A stretch of DNA of 19,680 nt, taken from a bacterium (lineage in GTDB: Bacteria > Chloroflexota > Dormibacteria > UBA8260 > Bog-877). A program made the translations under genes and the position numbers. The notes beneath the pieces are model-generated. The model ran no database searches, was not told the DNA's origin, and saw only the letters and a program-made list of their open reading frames with translations. The stretch is from NCBI GenBank assembly GCA_021817185.1, contig JAKAVU010000012.1:1-19680 (forward strand). The letters are read 5' to 3'. Position 1 is the first letter of the stretch; every line of letters begins with the position of its first letter. Below, piece by piece: positions 1 through 7,529 of this stretch.

Positions 1-1197
1 GGAGGAGGGAGCTGGACCGCCCTGCCTCCCGGGCGGCAGCGTCGAGGCGCACCTTGGGGACCGGCCGTTCCCGAGGAGGCTGGTTGGCTGGACTTGGCTC
101 TGGCCGCACCAGTGGGCGACGATGAGGTCATGGTGGCGGTGGCAGACGCGACCGGCCAGCTCGGTGCGTACCTCGGAGGCCATGGCTACGAGCCACGCGG
201 CCTAGCAATCCTGCGAGAGGCTATCGCCCGCCGCTACGAATCGCGGGGTCTCCCCACCTCTGCAGACCAGATCCTGGTTACCAATGGGGCCCAGCAGGCC
301 ATCGATTTGGTGGTCCGGACCCTGGTCAGCCCACTTGAGCCTGTAATGGTCGAATGCCCGACCTACCCAAATGCCCTGGATGTCCTAGCCCAAGCCCGGG
401 CTCGTGTGGTAACGGTGGGCATGTCCACCACCGGGTGGAACCCCGATCTGGCGATCTCGGCTCTGCGACAAACCCTGCCTCGGCTGGCCTACTTGATTCC
501 CGACTTTCACAATCCGACTGGCCACCTGATGCCCGTTGACTGCCGGCTGGCCATCGCCAAGGCAGCTGCCGCGTCTGGGACCCACCTCGTGATAGATGAG
601 ACCTTCGCTGAACTCACCCTGGATGCTGTTGATGTCCCTCCCCCGTTTGCTTGTTACGACGCTAGCGGACAGGTGATATCGGTTGGCTCAATGAGCAAGG
701 CCTACTGGGCTGGCCTGCGGATCGGTTGGATTCGAACCACGGCAAGTCTCTTGTCCCGGTTCCAAGCGGTGCGCGGGACGCTGGACATCGCCAGTCCGGT
801 CTTCGAGCAACTGCTGGCTGCATGGCTCCTCGACAACGGTCATGGGCTCCTGACCCGACGCCGCGCCGCCCTGGCCAGCGGCCGGAACATCCTGATGAGA
901 GAACTGAGAGAGCACTTTCGCGACTGGCGCTTCGGGGCGCCGACGGGCGGGCTGTCACTGTGGGTCGACTTGGGCGCGCCGGTGAGCGCCGCCTTAGCCC
1001 AAGCCGCCGAGGGTCACCGACTTCGCCTAGCTGCCGGGCCCCGCTTCGGGCCCAACGGGACCCTGGAGCGCTACCTACGCCTGCCCTACATCCTGGACGA
1101 GGAAGACCTAGTCGAGGCGGTGCGCCGCCTGGAAGCTGCCAAGGCTGACCTGGATGCTGGGTGGACACCCAGTTCGAAGGTGATTCCGATAGCTTGA
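1..1197 (+). CDS. PLP-dependent aminotransferase domain, MocR-like regulator C-terminal part (5' partial)
   Basis: Fold-type I aminotransferase region of about 370 residues. The frame is open back to base 1 with no stop, so the gene starts outside the window; a TTG at 94 is only the first start-like codon. Landmarks, numbered from that TTG: a GYEPRGLAILREAIARRY block near 31-48; LVTNGAQQAIDL near 61-72; IPDFHNPTG near 135-142; DETFAEL near 169-175; and SMSKAYWAGLRIGW near 199-212, in which Lys202 is the expected Schiff-base lysine for pyridoxal phosphate. The pattern resembles the C-terminal domain of MocR/GntR-type regulators, which carry an N-terminal winged helix. That half would lie to the left and is not visible. 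A plain aminotransferase (such as a 2-aminoadipate or valine-pyruvate aminotransferase relative) cannot be excluded. Confidence 0.85.
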   Translation, partial: GGGSWTALPPGRQRRGAPWGPAVPEEAGWLDLALAAPVGDDEVMVAVADATGQLGAYLGGHGYEPRGLAILREAIARRYESRGLPTSADQILVTNGAQQAIDLVVRTLVSPLEPVMVECPTYPNALDVLAQARARVVTVGMSTTGWNPDLAISALRQTLPRLAYLIPDFHNPTGHLMPVDCRLAIAKAAAASGTHLVIDETFAELTLDAVDVPPPFACYDASGQVISVGSMSKAYWAGLRIGWIRTTASLLSRFQAVRGTLDIASPVFEQLLAAWLLDNGHGLLTRRRAALASGRNILMRELREHFRDWRFGAPTGGLSLWVDLGAPVSAALAQAAEGHRLRLAAGPRFGPNGTLERYLRLPYILDEEDLVEAVRRLEAAKADLDAGWTPSSKVIPIA

Positions 1198-1386
1198 GGT
1201 CCAGGCATCACGGCCCACCGAGAACGGGGTATAGCTGCCGGGAACCGAATGGGGTTTTGCTGTGATGGCGGCCACTTGGCGCTTGAGCGTCAGTGCCGCA
1301 GCGGCGACAATGGACCCGAGGCGCTCTCGTTCCTTTGGGGACTTCACGTTGCCCGCGCTGCGTCGCTCGATGAGCGAGGGGAGGGG
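1198..1386. other. Intergenic spacer between convergent genes
   Basis: The 189 bases between the aminotransferase stop and the convergent regulator stop hold short open frames on both strands, but none has a ribosome binding site or recognisable motif. I saw no clear terminator hairpin with a T-run. Confidence 0.4.
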
Positions 1387-2106
1387 TCAACGACCAAGGG
1401 AGTCCGCGACGTTCAGCCTGAAGGCGGTAAAGAGCGCCGCCGCTCCCTTCTTGGTGACTTGCAAGGCCCGGCCAGCCGGGTCGTGACAAAGCCAGCCCTC
1501 CCGGACCATCATGCTCAGCAACTGCGACGGCAACGCTCCGGCCAGGTGGGGCCTCCGCTCCGTCCAATCCAGACAGGACCTGGCAAACGCTCGGCGGCTC
1601 TGCTCCAGTGGCGCAGCCTCGATACCGAGCCGAGCCAGCAGTTCTCGCCCGGCCGCGGTGAGCCGGTGGTCGCGCTCATCTATCGGTTCCAAGACCTTCA
1701 TCTCGAGCAATGCCTCGGCTAAAGCGACTCCCAGTCGCCCGGCCAGATGGTCGTAGCAAGTCCGGGCCTCGGCCAAGGTACTTGCGCTACGGCTCTGTCG
1801 CAAAGACCGCACCGGCACCGGAGGGGCTAGAAGAGCGAGCGCCTCCAGAGCTGAGGCAACTTGGGGCCCGGAGAGTCGGTGGTAGCGGTGACGCCCCTGC
1901 GCGACGACCTGGACAAGGCCCGCATCCACCAGCTTGTGGAGGTGCCCAGTCGCCGTGGCGGGAGAGATGCCAGCAAGTCGGGCCAGGGTGCCCGCCGGCA
2001 GAGCACTTCCCCCCAACAGGGCATTCAACATGGTGCACCGAGCCGGATCCCCGATCAGGGCGGCGATCGAAGCGACGTCAACGTCGGAGACACTTGCGGT
2101 CGGCAC
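1387..2106 (-). CDS. ArsR-type winged-helix transcriptional regulator, long form
   Basis: About 239 residues from a GTG at 2106, preceded by a GAGAG ribosome-binding-like sequence. An upstream TTG at 2145 would add 13 residues but has no such sequence. The first 80 residues form an ArsR-like winged helix: IAALIGDPARCTMLNALLGG, then ARLAGISPATATGHLHKLVDAGLV, then a wing QGRHRYHRL. The C-terminal half carries CLDWTERRPHLAGAL, a motif I recognise from a widespread group of long ArsR-like regulators, followed by a second small winged-helix-like part (LQVTKKGAAAL). I see no SmtB-type metal site, so a metal sensor role is not supported. It is transcribed divergently from the DinB/SnoaL gene and probably controls that gene, itself, or both. 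The ligand is unknown. Confidence 0.85.
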   Translation of the reverse strand: MPTASVSDVDVASIAALIGDPARCTMLNALLGGSALPAGTLARLAGISPATATGHLHKLVDAGLVQVVAQGRHRYHRLSGPQVASALEALALLAPPVPVRSLRQSRSASTLAEARTCYDHLAGRLGVALAEALLEMKVLEPIDERDHRLTAAGRELLARLGIEAAPLEQSRRAFARSCLDWTERRPHLAGALPSQLLSMMVREGWLCHDPAGRALQVTKKGAAALFTAFRLNVADSLGR

Positions 2107-2137
2107 CTGGAGATTCTCTCGCAACGATGGTTTGGTC

Positions 2138-2183
2138 GTCAGCAAACAATTGCGGTGGTAGCATCGACTGCATGATTGCTGAC
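2138..2183. promoter_or_regulatory. Inverted repeat in divergent intergenic region (candidate operator)
   Basis: GTCAGCAA (2138-2145) and TTGCTGAC (2176-2183) are perfect 8-base inverted arms separated by 30 bases. They lie between the likely starts of the two divergent genes, and the right arm overlaps the first codons of the DinB/SnoaL gene. This arrangement fits a dimeric regulator binding site. The link to the ArsR-type protein is an inference from position only. Confidence 0.35.
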
Positions 2184-3080
2184 AAGATCCCGATGTCTAC
2201 ACCCACCATCACGGATGGTCGTGCCCCGGCCGAGCTGATCACTACCGCCATCGACGAGGTCCTGCGCCTGGCGGCCACGTGGCTGGCCTGGGACGGACGC
2301 CCGGCCTACGGCGACGGCAACGTCTGGACCCCCGCCAAGGCACTGCGCCGGGTGGGTGACCACCTTCTCGACCATCTCGCTGAGGTCGAAGCCATGCTAG
2401 CAGGGCTGCCTCCCATCCCTGACACCTGGCATGGCCGGACCGTGACACTGGAGGCGGACTGGGCCCGTTTCACCGAGGTGGACCTCGACGAAGCGAACAG
2501 CCGGCTACGCCGACTTGGCCAGCTGTGGCAGGCACGCTTGATCAGCCTGGACGAGGCTACCCTGGATGCGGACAGAGGCAACGCTTGGACTATCCGCCAG
2601 ATCGCGTGGCACCTGGCCGACATCGTCTACTACGCCCGTCAGGTTGGCGACCTGACCCACCACGCAGCGGCAGCTCCGAATGACGCCGCCTTCGTGTTCG
2701 GCGAGTGGGATCGGAGGGCCCGAGCGGGAGACGTGGAGGGCCTGCTCTCCCTGTACAGCGCCGATGCGGTCTTGGAGAGTCCGCTCATCCCCAGGATTCT
2801 CGACCAAACCAGTGGCATTTTGAAGGGGCACGATCAGATCCGCCCGTTCTTCGAAGCAGGAACTCGCGGCCGCCCCAACGACCTCGTGCGCTGGCGCCGC
2901 AGCGGTCACTACCACTTCGACGGACGCACTCTCATCTGGGAGTACCCTCGCCCGACCCCGGATGGTGATCAGTTGGACCTGGTCGAGGTGATGGACCTCG
3001 CGGGCCGCGAGATCGACCACCATCGCATTTACTGGGGCTGGGTAGGCACTCCTCTGCTCACCCGGGAACACCAAGGCTGA
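2172..3080 (+). CDS. DinB-like plus SnoaL/NTF2-like two-domain protein
   Basis: About 302 residues from the ATG at 2172; a second ATG at 2193 is the alternative. The frame stays open upstream to 1710, but that stretch is antisense to the regulator and is unlikely to be translated. Residues 20-150 look like a DinB/YfiT four-helix domain, including TPAKALRRVGDHLLDHLAEVE and NAWTIRQIAWHLADIVYYAR, whose histidines commonly bind a divalent metal. Residues 165-295 look like a SnoaL/NTF2 cone fold: WDRRARAGDVEGLLSLYSADAV, then a GHDQIRPFFEAG block, ending in DHHRIYWGWVG. SnoaL-like domains act as small-molecule enzymes or binding modules. The substrate cannot be told from sequence. Gene order suggests control by the divergent winged-helix regulator. 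Confidence 0.75.
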   Translation: MIADKIPMSTPTITDGRAPAELITTAIDEVLRLAATWLAWDGRPAYGDGNVWTPAKALRRVGDHLLDHLAEVEAMLAGLPPIPDTWHGRTVTLEADWARFTEVDLDEANSRLRRLGQLWQARLISLDEATLDADRGNAWTIRQIAWHLADIVYYARQVGDLTHHAAAAPNDAAFVFGEWDRRARAGDVEGLLSLYSADAVLESPLIPRILDQTSGILKGHDQIRPFFEAGTRGRPNDLVRWRRSGHYHFDGRTLIWEYPRPTPDGDQLDLVEVMDLAGREIDHHRIYWGWVGTPLLTREHQG

Positions 3081-3706
3081 GGTCATCCGGCCGTGGCTTG
3101 CGGTGGGCTGCGGATCCACACGTCCGACCGGTTCAGTCACCCGTCGGCGGTACCTGGTGCCGTAAAGACAGGGTGGCTGCAAGGAGCGCGTGTGGGGATT
3201 CTTCCGCATCCGATCTTCGCCTCCACATTGGTCCTCAGCACAGGCACCAGGATCGGCATCCAGACGCGTAGGCCAACCCTCAGCGCGATGGACGCCGGGC
3301 TCCAAGCCAGGGAAGCACCGTCGGTACCGGGTGTCCGCCGCGGGAGATAGAGATACCATGGCCCACGGCCCCCGGAACGGCACGACAGAGATGCTGCCAA
3401 ACGCTTGTGCGCCGCGAGGTACATCCCGGAGACTCTCGTCAGGCACCGTGCTGCGGAGGGTGGCGACGATCACAAGCCCGAACTAGCTCTCAATGGCCTC
3501 TGGGGCCGGCACCACTACGTCCCTCTCCCCAGCTCAGGCAACCGAGTTGCTGGAGCTTCGCCTCTCACAAGCCGCCCAGGATCGGACTGATCTTAGGGCT
3601 GCCCGGCTTTGGGATCCTCGATCGGCCTCCTGGGTCGAAGCGCTGAGCAGGCGTTTTCCCCGGGCCGGGTGATAGAGGTAGGCTAACCGGCCATGGAGAT
3701 AGAGGG
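3081..3706. other. 626-bp stretch without a convincing gene
   Basis: Short overlapping frames on both strands (for example 3093-3350 + and 3137-3424 -) have no ribosome binding site and no family resemblance, and look like GC-driven open frames. The last 40 bases hold a possible -10 element (TAGGCT, 3679-3684) and a purine-rich ribosome binding region in front of the recombinase scrap at 3707. Confidence 0.4.
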
Positions 3707-3840
3707 GTGACCAAGAGGGGCCAGGGTGAGGGCTCGATCTACCGGCGCAAGAGCGATGGCCGATGGGTCGCCTCAGTCTCTTGGGGACAGTCCAGGCGGA
3801 GACAACCTACACTCAGTAGTCTCCATCAAACCCAGGGCGG
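3707..3840 (+). pseudogene. N-terminal fragment of a tyrosine recombinase/phage integrase
   Basis: The first roughly 35 codons from the GTG at 3707 read MTKRGQGEGSIYRRKSDGRW followed by VASVSWG and RRRQPT. This is the typical start of the Arm/AP2-like DNA-binding domain of actinobacterial and phage tyrosine recombinases. A purine-rich ribosome binding sequence (GGAGATAGAGG) lies just upstream. The similarity fades near base 3800, and no core-binding or catalytic domain follows. The frame then continues without a stop into the VOC gene. This is a truncated remnant of an integrated element. Whether an in-frame fusion protein is made is open. Confidence 0.7.
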
Positions 3841-3865
3841 TCCATTGAGCCACAGAGGTAGAGGC

Positions 3866-4696
3866 GTGGCGGCCCCTGCGTTCTCGGGGGTTGGGCACCT
3901 CGACCTGTCGGTATCCGACGCCCAGGCGAGCGCCGCGTGGTATGAGCGGGTGCTCGGCCTGGCACGGGTACGGCGGGCAGAGCTCCCCGAGCGCACCATG
4001 ATCGTGCTCATGCACGAGGCGTCTGGTCTCGTGATCGGGCTCAACCAGCACCAGGGCTTTCCCGGGGAGCCATTCGACGAGCGGCGTGCCGGGCTCGACC
4101 ACGTCGGCTTCGCCGTCTCGCGCCGCCAGGACCTCGACATCTGGCAGGAGCGCCTGGTGGCGCTCGGTGTCGAGCACTCGCCGGTCACCGACACCGAGGT
4201 GGGCTCGGCGCTCGTCTTCAGAGACCCTGACCACATCCAGCTCGAGCTGTGGTGGTCCAAGTCCTCTGGAAGTGAGCCGGCGGGCGCCGCTGGTGCGGAG
4301 GGCGTCATCGAGCGCTCGAGCCCATTTGACGTCGACGAGACTGTGCAGCGCCTGGTCGACGCCGCCACGGAAGGTGGCGCCACAGTCTTTGCCACCATCG
4401 ACCATGCTGCCGGCGCACGGTCGGTCGGCCTTGACATGCCCGAGACCAGGGTGTTGAGCGTCGGCAACCCGGCTGCGGGCACCCCGGCGATGCTCGCCGC
4501 CCCCGATCTCGCGCTCGAGCTCCCGACCCGTCTGCTCGTCCGCAAGGCATCCTCGGGCACCTCAGGCAGCACGGTGGTCTTCTACGACCCGACCGTCCTC
4601 GGCCGCCGCTACGGGCTCGGCTCCGAGCAGGTCGCCGGGCTGGCCGGGATCGCGGGACTGGTCGACCGGGCGCTCGGAGCGGCGTCCGATGGGTAG
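3866..4696 (+). CDS. VOC (glyoxalase/bleomycin-resistance-type) domain fused to a DUF302-like domain
   Basis: About 276 residues from the GTG at 3866, which has its own AGAGGTAGAGG ribosome binding region; the frame is open back to the integrase scrap at 3707. Residues 5-130 form a VOC domain: GVGHLDLSVSDAQASAAWYE, LGLARVRRAELPE, LDHVGFAVS, then FRDPDHIQLELWW near the end, where the metal-ligand-type Glu is expected. Residues 145-270 match the DUF302 pattern: SSPFDVDETVQRLVDAA, GATVFATIDHAAGAR, then VGNPAAGTPAMLAAPDLALE, and VVFYDPTVLGRRYGL. DUF302 proteins recur near sulfur-oxidation genes. Nine bases separate its stop from the next open frame, so it is probably co-transcribed with the sulfide-dehydrogenase-like flavoprotein. 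The substrate is unknown. Confidence 0.85.
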   Translation: MAAPAFSGVGHLDLSVSDAQASAAWYERVLGLARVRRAELPERTMIVLMHEASGLVIGLNQHQGFPGEPFDERRAGLDHVGFAVSRRQDLDIWQERLVALGVEHSPVTDTEVGSALVFRDPDHIQLELWWSKSSGSEPAGAAGAEGVIERSSPFDVDETVQRLVDAATEGGATVFATIDHAAGARSVGLDMPETRVLSVGNPAAGTPAMLAAPDLALELPTRLLVRKASSGTSGSTVVFYDPTVLGRRYGLGSEQVAGLAGIAGLVDRALGAASDG

Positions 4697-4747
4697 GGAA
4701 CCGGCATGCGACGGCCGACGCGGGGAACCCACGGCCAGGTCCGAGCG

Positions 4748-5866
4748 ATGACGCCCACGCCGCTCGTGGCCGTGGTCGGGGCCGGGCCGGCGGGGCTCGC
4801 GGCCGCCCGGCGGCTCCGAGATCATGGCGGTATCCACGTCGTCCTGGTCGTTCCCGAAGGGCTGTCGGAGTACCTGGGCGGCACGCTCGCCGTGGCTACC
4901 GGTGACGCCCGTGCCGCCCGGTACCAGACCCGTGTCGACCTTTCCGGGGTCGAGACCATGCCCGTCTGGGTCGAGGGGATCGAGCCCGGCGCACTCAGGA
5001 TCGAGGGGTCATGGCTTCGGGCCCAAGCCATCATCGCCGCCCCCGGGCTGGCCCTCGACCCCATCGGGGGCCCCTTGTCCGGGTCGATCGTCGGCTTCTG
5101 GGACCCAACCGGAGCCGAGGTGGCCGCGCCGAGGATCCGCGCCATCGAGCAGGGCGTCGTGGACATCGTGATCTCGTCCCTCCCCTACCGCTGCCCGCCT
5201 GCGCCTTACGGCCTGGCCATGCGCCTCGCCCGGCGGGCTCGGCGGCTTGGGCAGCCCCTCCAGGTCCGCCTGGTCACGCCCGAAGAGCACCCGCTCGTCG
5301 CGCTCGGGCGCACGCTCGGCGACGCTCTGCTGGCCAGCTGCAAAGATGCCGGCGTCGAGATCCGCCTCGGCGCCCAGCTCGACCCCGACAGCTTGGCCGA
5401 AGGCGGGGTGGCAGGTGGCGACCGGGACGGGGCGGACCTCACGATCGTGGTCCCCCGACACCGTACCAGCCCCTTGCTCGCCGACCTGGGCGAGGGGAAC
5501 AACCCGCTCGTCCCGGTCGACTTCCGCTTCGCCACCGAGGCCGCCGGGGTCTTCGTCGTGGGCGACGCTGCCGCCAGCCCCTACCCGAGGGCGGCGGATC
5601 CCGCGGCGTGGTCCGGGACGGTCGCAGCAGAGGCGGTGCTGTCCGACCTCGGCCTCGATCACGCCCGGACCCCCGCGACGCCCTCACCGGAGTGTTTCGT
5701 CGACCACGGCGACGGCGCCTACGGGCGGATCCGGATCACCTACCCCGATGGACCGCCGCCGGCTGGGCAGCCCGCCGTCACCATCGATCCAGCCGCACCG
5801 GCCCTGGCCACGGACTTCGAAGACGCCCACCGACGCTGGCACGCACTGTGCGTCGAAGGTGCGTGA
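4748..5866 (+). CDS. FAD-dependent sulfide dehydrogenase / sulfide:quinone reductase-like flavoprotein
   Basis: About 372 residues from the ATG at 4748; an ATG at 4706 would add 14 residues of low-complexity lead. Residues 5-35 form an FAD-binding Rossmann fold with VVGAGPAGLAAARRL. A second dinucleotide region lies near 165-240, and the C-terminal flavin motif VFVVGDAAA is near 268-276. SLPYRCPPAPYG (Cys149) matches the RCPPGPYE signature around the first redox-active cysteine of flavocytochrome c sulfide dehydrogenases. Cys316 in PSPECFVDHGDGAYG, within a terminal domain ending near 372, sits where the second cysteine is expected. It would oxidise sulfide or a related thiol at the FAD and pass electrons to a quinone or cytochrome. 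There is no adjacent cytochrome c subunit and no signal peptide. The upstream VOC-DUF302 gene supports a sulfur-related job. Confidence 0.8.
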   Translation: MTPTPLVAVVGAGPAGLAAARRLRDHGGIHVVLVVPEGLSEYLGGTLAVATGDARAARYQTRVDLSGVETMPVWVEGIEPGALRIEGSWLRAQAIIAAPGLALDPIGGPLSGSIVGFWDPTGAEVAAPRIRAIEQGVVDIVISSLPYRCPPAPYGLAMRLARRARRLGQPLQVRLVTPEEHPLVALGRTLGDALLASCKDAGVEIRLGAQLDPDSLAEGGVAGGDRDGADLTIVVPRHRTSPLLADLGEGNNPLVPVDFRFATEAAGVFVVGDAAASPYPRAADPAAWSGTVAAEAVLSDLGLDHARTPATPSPECFVDHGDGAYGRIRITYPDGPPPAGQPAVTIDPAAPALATDFEDAHRRWHALCVEGA

Positions 5867-5867
5867 G

Positions 5868-6290
5868 CAGCACTGCCGGACTGTCCCCCTGGCGTCCCAG
5901 TGGTCGTCGCGGCATGACCTCGGCCGCGAGTCGAACCCGCGACGCGCTCCGAGGGCATCGGCGCCCAACCTGCCTGACGGTGACGGACGCTCGTGAGCGT
6001 TGTAGCCACCGTCGGCCAGCAACTCCGCTGGCCGCTGCCCGGTTCGCCGCTCGATCTCATCCAGCATCGGCGTGCTCAAGCCCTGGTCACTGCCGCTGTT
6101 GCTGACCTTGTACCCCGACGATGACCCTGGCCCGGTCGGTGGTGGTCGCGAGCTGCACGTTGTAGGCGGGCCGGAAGCCGCCGTCGCCTACCTTCATCAC
6201 GCGAGCTTCGGGATCCGTGGTGGATGCTCGCACCGCTTTGTCCTTGGCGCCGCTGCGGGCTTTGACCGCTGTCACGGCCCTCCGGGAGCA
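5868..6290 (-). pseudogene. Frameshifted, truncated IS1182-family transposase remnant
   Basis: On the minus strand, codons from about 6275 to 6106 encode KASTTDPEARVMK-type sequence (RASTTDPEARVMKVGDGGF, RPAYNVQLATTTDRARVIVG), a signature of IS1182-like transposases. The continuation, SGSDQGLSTPMLDEIERRTG followed by QRPAELLADGGYNAHE, lies in another frame, consistent with a one-base insertion near 6101-6106. A third frame near 5880 gives RQGDSPAV, the expected DDSPAV block. Neither the transposase N-terminus nor its C-terminus is present. The remnant abuts the 3' end of the flavoprotein gene. I found no matching terminal inverted repeats. It is not functional. Confidence 0.8.
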
Positions 6291-6376
6291 ATGGAACGGA
6301 AAGTCACGCTAAGGCCTCCGGCCCGACCACCCGCCCTGCCGCAGCCTGGCCCGCCGCTCTGCGCTGTGGGCGGGGG

Positions 6377-7057
6377 TCAGACCGGTCCCCCAGGTGCCGG
6401 GATACCCGCGGCTGAGGAGCTGGCTCCGAACCCTCCCGCCCGCCCGGCCAGGCCCGCTAGGTAGGCGCTCCTGCCGGCCTCCACCGCTTGGGCGAACGCC
6501 CGCGACATGGCGACCGGGTTCTCGGCTTTGGCGATACCGGTGTTGACCAGCACCCCAGCGGCCCCCCACTCCATCACCCGGGTGGCGTCCGATGGCGACC
6601 CCAAGCCAGCGTCTACGATCACCGGGACCGGGCACTTGGCGATGATCAGACGCAGGCTGTGGGGATTGAGGACCCCCAGGGTGGAGCCGATGGGGGCCGC
6701 CCCGGGCATCACCGCCGTCGCGCCCACTGCCGCCAGCCGCAGCGCCAGCGCGACATCGTCGCTGGCGTAGGGCATCACCGCGAACCCTTCGGCGACCAGC
6801 CTGATGGTGGCCTCCAGGGTCGCGATCGGGTCCGGCAGCAGGGTCTCGGGCTCGCCCACAACTTCGATCTTGATGAAGTCGGAAAGGCCCGCCGCTCGGG
6901 CCAGATGCGCCAAGCGCACAGCCTCCTCCGCCGAGGTGGCCCCCGCGGTGTTGGGCAGCAGGACGAAGGCGCCAAGGTCGATCCCCTCCAGCTCGGAGCG
7001 GTGGTCACCGTCGAGATGGAGGCCAGGTCTCTGGACATAGGGGGGTAGGCGCGGCAC
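6377..7057 (-). CDS. thiG: Thiazole synthase ThiG, N-terminally truncated (probably non-functional)
   Basis: Clear ThiG sequence: [26 protein letters not shown] (the family Schiff-base lysine is in this IKLEV block), [73 protein letters not shown] and a GASSS tail. ThiG forms the thiazole phosphate of thiamine from deoxyxylulose phosphate, dehydroglycine and ThiS thiocarboxylate. The family is about 255 residues; here the first 50-60 residues, with the SRLILGTGK and TVAVRR parts of the barrel, are missing. A stop lies four codons upstream of the GTG at 7057, and the DNA beyond turns AT-rich. No thiS, thiO or thiF is nearby. It is most likely a fragment cut by a rearrangement next to the mobile DNA. 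Confidence 0.8.
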   Translation of the reverse strand: MPRLPPYVQRPGLHLDGDHRSELEGIDLGAFVLLPNTAGATSAEEAVRLAHLARAAGLSDFIKIEVVGEPETLLPDPIATLEATIRLVAEGFAVMPYASDDVALALRLAAVGATAVMPGAAPIGSTLGVLNPHSLRLIIAKCPVPVIVDAGLGSPSDATRVMEWGAAGVLVNTGIAKAENPVAMSRAFAQAVEAGRSAYLAGLAGRAGGFGASSSAAGIPAPGGPV

Positions 7058-7076
7058 AAATTGAAGTCAGCAGGAC

Positions 7077-7134
7077 TTGCATTTGACTTCCCGATGTGAT
7101 ATAATCAGTGTGATGTTATAGGTGACCATGGAGG
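7077..7134 (+). promoter_or_regulatory. AT-rich promoter with consensus -10 and tandem TGTGAT repeats
   Basis: TATAAT (7100-7105) with TTGCAT (7077-7082) 17 bases upstream makes a good housekeeping-type promoter. The -10 sits in TGAT-ATA-ATCA, a small dyad. Two 14-base units beginning TGTGAT (7095 and 7109) follow each other and match at 10 of 14 positions. GGAGG (7130-7134) is spaced 7 bases from the ATG at 7142. The block is strikingly AT-rich against its surroundings. Confidence 0.6.
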
Positions 7135-7141
7135 CAGATTT

Positions 7142-7360
7142 ATGCCAGCGGCAGCTCCCCAGGCCGACTTCCCGCAGACGTGCTTTCTGCCCCCGGAGGC
7201 CCGCCCTATTGGGACTGCTGCCGGGGTCATCGAGGACGAGCAGGGGGGAGTCTGCTTTCTGTATGGCTGGGCCAACGGACGCTGGGACCATGGGGATGAC
7301 CTGTTGTTAGGGGCATCACTGGATGAGGCCGTAGCAGGGATGAATGGCAGAGCTTATTGA
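7142..7360 (+). CDS. Small protein of unknown function (72 aa)
   Basis: Seventy-two codons from an ATG with a good GGAGG ribosome binding site and a strong promoter in front, so expression is likely. The product is acidic and soluble-looking, with two cysteines (TCFLPPEARP and GGVCFLYGWANGRWDHGDD), no membrane segment and no signal peptide. The central part, IEDEQGGVCFLYGWANGRW, could form a beta-hairpin. I do not recognise a family. It lies between the broken thiG and the transposition module, so it may be cargo of a mobile element. A short hairpin directly after the stop may end the transcript. Confidence 0.6.
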   Translation: MPAAAPQADFPQTCFLPPEARPIGTAAGVIEDEQGGVCFLYGWANGRWDHGDDLLLGASLDEAVAGMNGRAY

Positions 7361-7387
7361 GGCTGGTGGGGAAGGGGACAACCAGCC
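7361..7387 (+). terminator. Hairpin directly after the 72-aa gene (candidate terminator)
   Basis: GGCTGGT (7361-7367) pairs perfectly with ACCAGCC (7381-7387) around a 13-base purine loop, starting at the first base after the stop. There is no T-run downstream, so it would be a weak intrinsic terminator or an mRNA-stabilising hairpin. Confidence 0.4.
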
Positions 7388-7399
7388 GTAGTAGTAAAC

Positions 7400-7445
7400 G
7401 GGGATGGGGTCTGGGGAAGGGGGTGCATGCCTGGGGAAGCGGGGG
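7400..7445 (+). repeat. G-quadruplex-forming G-tract array
   Basis: Six tracts of four or five G occur on the plus strand: 7400-7403, 7406-7409, 7413-7416, 7419-7423, 7433-7436 and 7441-7445. The first four are separated by loops of 2, 3 and 2 bases, a textbook stable intramolecular quadruplex. CTGGGGAAG occurs twice (7411 and 7431). It sits in the leader of the transposition module. Confidence 0.6.
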
Positions 7446-7529
7446 AGAACCTGCTGGCGGCATGATCAGCTCGTCGTATAAGTGGACCCCCCCGGCGACG
7501 ACGGTAAAGACGTTCCCGAGAGGGTCCTT

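Noticed and set aside
1710..2171. Upstream extension of the DinB/SnoaL frame
   Set aside because: It lies antisense to the winged-helix regulator, is low in recognisable structure, and the domain similarity begins after the ATG at 2172.
2505..3473. 322-codon minus-strand frame opposite the DinB/SnoaL gene
   Set aside because: Composition is typical of an antisense shadow of a GC-rich gene; it has no domain or ribosome binding site.
5920..5960. tRNA-like T-loop (GCGGGTTCGACTCGC on the minus strand)
   Set aside because: The arms do not pair, there is no cloverleaf around it, and it is part of the IS1182 remnant.
5011..6105. 364-codon Arg/Pro-rich frame overlapping the flavoprotein
   Set aside because: Out-of-frame shadow; the flavoprotein frame has clear FAD motifs and it ends inside the transposase remnant.
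7083..7105. TTGACT (7083-7088) as -35 for TATAAT
   Set aside because: The spacer would be only 11 bases; TTGCAT at 7077 with a 17-base spacer fits better.
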